Source of the DNA: Moraxellaceae bacterium | GTDB lineage: Bacteria; Pseudomonadota; Gammaproteobacteria; Pseudomonadales; Ketobacteraceae | NCBI GenBank assembly: GCA_002402125.1 | Contig: NVVG01000264.1 | Location: 1 to 11,239 of the forward strand | Length of the DNA: 11,239 bases | Direction of reading: 5' to 3' | Part shown: piece after piece, positions 8,978 to 11,239 of the stretch | How positions within the stretch are numbered: the stretch's first letter is position 1 | How the letters are laid out: each line of letters begins with the position of its first letter | The notes under the pieces: model-generated | What the model saw: only the letters and a program-made list of their open reading frames with translations | What the model was told of the DNA's origin: nothing | The model's database searches: none | Made by a program: the position numbers and the translations under genes

Positions 8978-9282
8978 TGGCTCACCATCACAATTTTATT
9001 TGGCTCCGGCACTATCATTTTCAATCGTTTGCTGGCCAATTTCTCAACACGATTAAACGATCCCCACGCACTTTGTTCTAACAACAACTGCCCCCACTCT
9101 ACTTCCATGTCATTTCTTGAATTTTGCAGCTGCTGAAATTCAGCCACAAGTTTCCGCGTTTGATAAGTGGAATAAACTACCGACACCGCGGACAGCACAA
9201 CCAAAACACCTAGCGTAAAGACAAGAATCCACGCTCTTAATTGAGGGACTGCCCCATCACGAAATGCTGGTGACATTTCCAT
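8974..9282 (-). CDS. ftsL: FtsL, divisome bitopic membrane protein
   Basis: Small bitopic protein that forms the FtsQLB complex and helps activate FtsWI at the septum. It has 102 residues: a short cytoplasmic N-terminus, one membrane segment at about 17-39, then a periplasmic coiled-coil region at about 40-72 that includes EWGQLLLEQSAWGSF (62-76), a recognisable FtsL stretch, and a conserved end with RVEKLASKRLKMIVP (78-92). The ATG lies 3 nt after the rsmH stop with no clear Shine-Dalgarno sequence; a second in-frame ATG follows two codons later. The stop overlaps the ftsI GTG. Sequence conservation in FtsL is low, so context (rsmH–ftsL–ftsI) carries much of the call, but the topology and the EWGQLLLE segment agree. 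Confidence 0.94.
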   Translation of the reverse strand: MEMSPAFRDGAVPQLRAWILVFTLGVLVVLSAVSVVYSTYQTRKLVAEFQQLQNSRNDMEVEWGQLLLEQSAWGSFNRVEKLASKRLKMIVPEPNKIVMVSQ

Positions 9283-9285
9283 TGC

Positions 9286-10227
9286 CTACATCAACTTTTC
9301 TGCAACTCGCAACACTGCGCTGCGAGCCCGTACATTGGCATCCACTTCAGTGGCGGACGCTTTTTGCGCCTTACTTAACGCTTTCAAACGCTTATTAAGT
9401 TGACTATCCAGGATCGGTAAACCAGCGGGAAAATCATCGCCTTTTACATGTTTTTGAATAAATCGTTTTACCATTCTGTCTTCCAGCGAGTGAAAACTGA
9501 TAACAGAAAAATGCCCGCCAACAGCAAGCATTTCTAAGCCGTCATTTAAACAGGTATCCAGATCAACTAACTCTTTATTCAAGAAAATACGAATCCCTTG
9601 AAATGACCGTGTCGCTGGATGTTTATGTTTTTCCTTTACTGGTCTTGCCCGGTCTATTAGCTCGGCCAATTGGGTCGTAGTAACTAGTGGGCGCTCAGCA
9701 CGCTCTTCAATAATGGCTTTAGCAATCCTCAGGCCGAACTTCTCTTCACCGTATTTTTTTAATACCTTGGTAATTTCTTGCTCTCCAGCAACTGCAAGCC
9801 ATTCTGCAGCAGTCACGCCGCTGGCATTATTCATTCGCATATCCAGCGGCCCTTCTTTCATGAAACTAAAACCACGTTCCGCATCGTCAAGCTGAGGAGA
9901 AGACACCCCCAAATCCAACAATATTCCGCTTACCTTGCCGACATATCCTCTATCGGTAACAACCGCTGTTATTTCTGCGAAAGAGCCATGAACAATTTCA
10001 AATCGACTATCTTCTTGTTCTAGCTCTTTTCCAATCTTGATTGCTTCTGGATCTTTATCAAATGCCAGCACGCGAGCTTCTTTCCCCAATTGCTTAAGAA
10101 GCTCACGTGTATGACCCCCCCTACCGAACGTACCATCAATGTAGAAACCATCCTTGTCGGTGATGACACCTTCGACTGACTCATGTAACAACACTGCATG
10201 ATGAGTTAACCCCCGTTGACTCATCAT
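9286..10227 (-). CDS. rsmH: RsmH (MraW), 16S rRNA m4C1402 N4-methyltransferase
   Basis: Cytoplasmic SAM-dependent enzyme that methylates N4 of C1402 (E. coli numbering) in the 16S rRNA decoding site. It has 313 residues, the usual length. The SAM-binding motif is DGTFGRGGHTRELL (31-44), with AFDKDPEA (55-62) following. LLDLGVSSPQLDDAERGFSF (103-122) and GPLDMRMN (126-133) are conserved in the family. RSFQGIRIFLNKEL (207-220), ISFHSLEDRMVKRF (243-256) and VRARSAVLRVAEK (299-311) complete the C-terminal part. The first of two adjacent ATG codons overlaps the mraZ stop as ATGA; either could be used and no strong Shine-Dalgarno sequence separates them, so coupling to mraZ is likely. All expected motifs are intact. 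Confidence 0.98.
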   Translation of the reverse strand: MMSQRGLTHHAVLLHESVEGVITDKDGFYIDGTFGRGGHTRELLKQLGKEARVLAFDKDPEAIKIGKELEQEDSRFEIVHGSFAEITAVVTDRGYVGKVSGILLDLGVSSPQLDDAERGFSFMKEGPLDMRMNNASGVTAAEWLAVAGEQEITKVLKKYGEEKFGLRIAKAIIEERAERPLVTTTQLAELIDRARPVKEKHKHPATRSFQGIRIFLNKELVDLDTCLNDGLEMLAVGGHFSVISFHSLEDRMVKRFIQKHVKGDDFPAGLPILDSQLNKRLKALSKAQKASATEVDANVRARSAVLRVAEKLM

Positions 10228-10682
10228 AATGACAACGACATCAAGTCGTCGGGCAGTGGTTCATCCGCCAGGTTCTCTTCTTCTAGCCAAGCATCTCTTT
10301 TTTCATTCCAATGCGACTCAGACCAAATTTCAAACTTCTTGCCTTGGCCAATCAACATAATTTCTTTGTCTAAACCTGCATAGGTTCTCAGTAATGGTGG
10401 CAACACCAACCTTCCGTTCTTATCCATCTCCACATCGGTAGCATGGCCAATCAACAAACGCTGCACTCGTCGTGCGGCTTTATTAAAACTGGGTAATGCC
10501 GCTATCTTACGTTCGATGTCTAACCACTCGGGAAGCGGATACAACAACAAACATTTATCATCTGTATCGATGGTGGCTATTAATTGACCAGCACAACGTT
10601 CTTGCACAGAATCACGGTAACGGGTTGGCAAAGCCATCCGCCCCTTTTGATCCAAATTGATTGCATTAACGCCTCTAAACAC
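10224..10682 (-). CDS. mraZ: MraZ, transcriptional regulator of the dcw operon
   Basis: DNA-binding protein of the MraZ/AbrB-like (double-SPOUT-looped-hairpin) fold, known in E. coli to repress its own dcw promoter. With the GTG start chosen here it has 152 residues, exactly the E. coli length, and begins FRGVNAINLDQKGRMALP. The two family DxxxR motifs are DQKGR (11-15) and DKNGR (87-91), one in each half of the tandem fold. Between them lie LLLYPLPEW (45-53) and RRVQRLLIGHA (71-81). AGGAAG lies 4 nt before the GTG and supports this start. The frame is open further upstream to a TTG at 10724, which would add 14 unconserved residues and has no evident ribosome binding site. The stop overlaps rsmH. 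Phased MraZ boxes lie at its own promoter, so autoregulation is likely. Confidence 0.96.
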   Translation of the reverse strand: MFRGVNAINLDQKGRMALPTRYRDSVQERCAGQLIATIDTDDKCLLLYPLPEWLDIERKIAALPSFNKAARRVQRLLIGHATDVEMDKNGRLVLPPLLRTYAGLDKEIMLIGQGKKFEIWSESHWNEKRDAWLEEENLADEPLPDDLMSLSL

Positions 10683-10686
10683 GATG

Positions 10687-10692
10687 CTTCCT
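10687..10692 (-). promoter_or_regulatory. Ribosome binding site of mraZ (GTG start)
   Basis: AGGAAG on the minus strand, 4 nt before the GTG at 10682 (AGGA core 6 nt away). It favours this start over the in-frame TTG 42 nt further upstream. Confidence 0.7.
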
Positions 10693-10730
10693 ATGTTTTC
10701 CACTTTATTGGTGAAAATGACCAATTAAAC

Positions 10731-10757
10731 CCACTTCCCACCACTTTCCACCACTTT
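10731..10757 (-). promoter_or_regulatory. Phased MraZ-box array (mraZ operator)
   Basis: Three direct repeats on the minus strand, exactly 10 bp apart: AAAGTGG (10757-10751), AAAGTGG (10747-10741) and GAAGTGG (10737-10731). Repeats of the AAAGTG/TGGGN type just downstream of the mraZ promoter are the known MraZ binding sites. The first box lies over the predicted transcription start, so bound MraZ would block initiation. A further perfect AAAGTGG lies at 10706-10700, 31 bp beyond the third box. Confidence 0.85.
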
Positions 10758-10762
10758 TTCAC

Positions 10763-10792
10763 ACTATAGGGAGCATATAGGTGTACTGTCAA
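10763..10792 (-). promoter_or_regulatory. Sigma70 promoter of the dcw operon
   Basis: Minus strand: a perfect -35 TTGACA (10792-10787), an 18-bp spacer, and -10 TATAGT (10768-10763, five of six consensus). Transcription would begin near 10757-10755, about 75 nt before the mraZ GTG, at the first MraZ box. It is the only strong minus-strand promoter I found between rnpB and mraZ, and it corresponds in position to the mra promoter of E. coli. Confidence 0.8.
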
Positions 10793-10947
10793 GAAGTTCA
10801 AACTATCAAGGAGAGGAATTCAGACGAAAAACAATGACTTAGGATGGTTTTAGAAAGAAATAAGCGAAAAACACGAACAAGAAAATCCCGTGCTTTCAAA
10901 GGGTTACTTGGCCTTTGTTAAAGTAATTTATTAACCGTGAGAACGTT

Positions 10948-10976
10948 TTGAAATAAAGGATAGGTGTTTTTATACG
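10948..10976 (+). promoter_or_regulatory. Possible plus-strand promoter facing the rnpB 3' end
   Basis: TTGAAA (10948-10953), a 17-bp spacer, and TATACG (10971-10976), matching five and four of the six consensus bases. The predicted start falls inside the palindrome at 10976-10992. Such matches arise by chance in AT-rich DNA, so this is only a candidate. Confidence 0.25.
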
Positions 10977-10992
10977 CAATTTGACAAATTGC
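10976..10992. repeat. Perfect palindrome, operator-like
   Basis: GCAATTTGACAAATTGC: two perfect 8-bp arms around a single central base. The size and symmetry resemble a dimeric repressor operator. The two arms are too close to form a hairpin in RNA. No regulator can be named from it. Confidence 0.6.
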
Positions 10993-11003
10993 ATCTAACT
11001 TAA

Positions 11004-11034
11004 CTTGATTAGGCGTCACAAACGCCTAATCAAG
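11004..11034 (-). terminator. Hairpin downstream of rnpB, probable terminator
   Basis: A perfect 13-bp stem, CTTGATTAGGCGT (11004-11016) against ACGCCTAATCAAG (11022-11034), with a 5-nt loop. It starts about 12 nt after the expected rnpB 3' end. On the minus strand it is followed by TTAAGTTAG, a poor U-tract, so termination could be partial or the hairpin could instead block 3' exonucleases. The plus strand has no T-run after it. Confidence 0.6.
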
Positions 11035-11045
11035 CAAAGGGAAAG

Positions 11046-11239
11046 GAGTGAAAAGTTAGTCGATAAGCCGGGTTCTGTCGTGGACAATCATTCATCTGGG
11101 ACAGTTGTCACCAACTGCCTCAAGCAACCTACCCGAATCCAGTGTGGGTCACACCTAATGGATTCCTATTTGGTCTTGCTCCGAGTGGGGTTTACCATCG
11201 CCGTGCCTGTTACCAGCCACGCGGTGCGCTCTTACCGCA
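11046..11239 (-). ncRNA. rnpB: RNase P RNA (M1 RNA), 3' part, cut by window edge
   Basis: Catalytic RNA of ribonuclease P, which removes the 5' leaders of tRNA precursors. On the minus strand the hallmark segments are GGTAAACCCCAC, CGGAGCAAGACCAAATAGG, CGGGTAGGTTGCTTGAGGC, CAGATGAATGATTGTCC and CACGACAGAACCCGGCTTATC, matching bacterial type A RNase P RNA closely. A P15-like stem is visible (TGGATTC 11159-11165 pairing with GAATCCA 11135-11141), enclosing the GGT that pairs with tRNA CCA ends (11155-11153) and a small GTGTG/CACAC hairpin. The last conserved block ends near 11060; the exact 3' end, set near 11046 by comparison with E. coli, is uncertain by several bases. The 5' part, including the specificity domain, lies beyond the window. 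Confidence 0.97.

Larger units (their letters stand above)
10793..11003. other. Gene-free AT-rich spacer between rnpB and the dcw promoter
   Basis: About 210 bp without a convincing reading frame on either strand. It holds an imperfect hairpin (CAAAGG 10897-10902 against CCTTTG 10912-10917, with a bulged CTTT/AAAG extension), a possible plus-strand promoter (10948-10976) and a perfect palindrome (10976-10992). I see no tRNA, no small RNA that I recognise and no T-tract terminator in it. Confidence 0.6.

Noticed and set aside
10683..10724. Longer MraZ starting at TTG
   Set aside because: The extra 14 residues are unlike MraZ, there is no ribosome binding site before the TTG, and the GTG start gives the standard 152 residues with AGGAAG in place.
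10871..10890. Possible short terminator (CACG/CGTG plus a T-run on the minus strand)
   Set aside because: The stem has only four base pairs with a long loop, too weak to support a terminator call.
1..11239. A previously undescribed accessory system, mobile element, CRISPR array or phage remnant
   Set aside because: Every long frame on the coding strand is a core dcw gene in the standard order, with intact catalytic motifs. There are no transposases, integrases, attachment repeats, CRISPR-like spacers or composition breaks. The window is an ordinary core region.

Overview
The window is the front two thirds of a classical gammaproteobacterial division and cell wall (dcw) cluster, read entirely on the minus strand, together with the 3' part of the RNase P RNA gene. 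No foreign, mobile or phage-like material is visible. Base composition looks moderate (somewhat under 50% GC by eye). The gene order, the type-A-like RNase P RNA directly upstream of mraZ, a meso-DAP-type MurE and a MurD P-loop reading GSNAKST all fit a gammaproteobacterium of the Pseudomonadales/Cellvibrionales kind. That placement is an inference; no database search was possible.

Layout in transcription order (high to low coordinates): the 3' part of rnpB (11239 to about 11046), a hairpin likely to be its terminator (11034-11004), about 210 bp without a gene, a near-consensus sigma70 promoter (10792-10763) followed at once by three 10-bp-phased MraZ boxes, then mraZ, rsmH, ftsL, ftsI, murE, murF, mraY, murD, ftsW and the first 164 codons of murG, cut by the window edge. 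The junctions are extremely tight: ATGA, GTGA, ATGCTGA, TAATG or 8-nt overlaps, or a 3-nt gap. The one real spacer is 43 bp between mraY and murD, and it carries a small tandem repeat.

The genes form one functional unit. MurE, MurF and MurD build the UDP-MurNAc-pentapeptide in the cytoplasm. MraY and MurG make lipid I and lipid II at the inner membrane. FtsW polymerises lipid II at the septum and FtsI cross-links it, with FtsL helping to assemble and activate that complex. RsmH methylates 16S rRNA. MraZ is the likely autoregulator of the operon through the boxes over its promoter. murC, ddl, ftsQ, ftsA and ftsZ would be expected beyond the left edge but are not seen.

I found no new biological system here. 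The points worth a second look are small: the MraZ box array, a possible plus-strand promoter with a palindromic operator pointing into the rnpB 3' end, a triplicated mraY gene end, and a few protein-level oddities.
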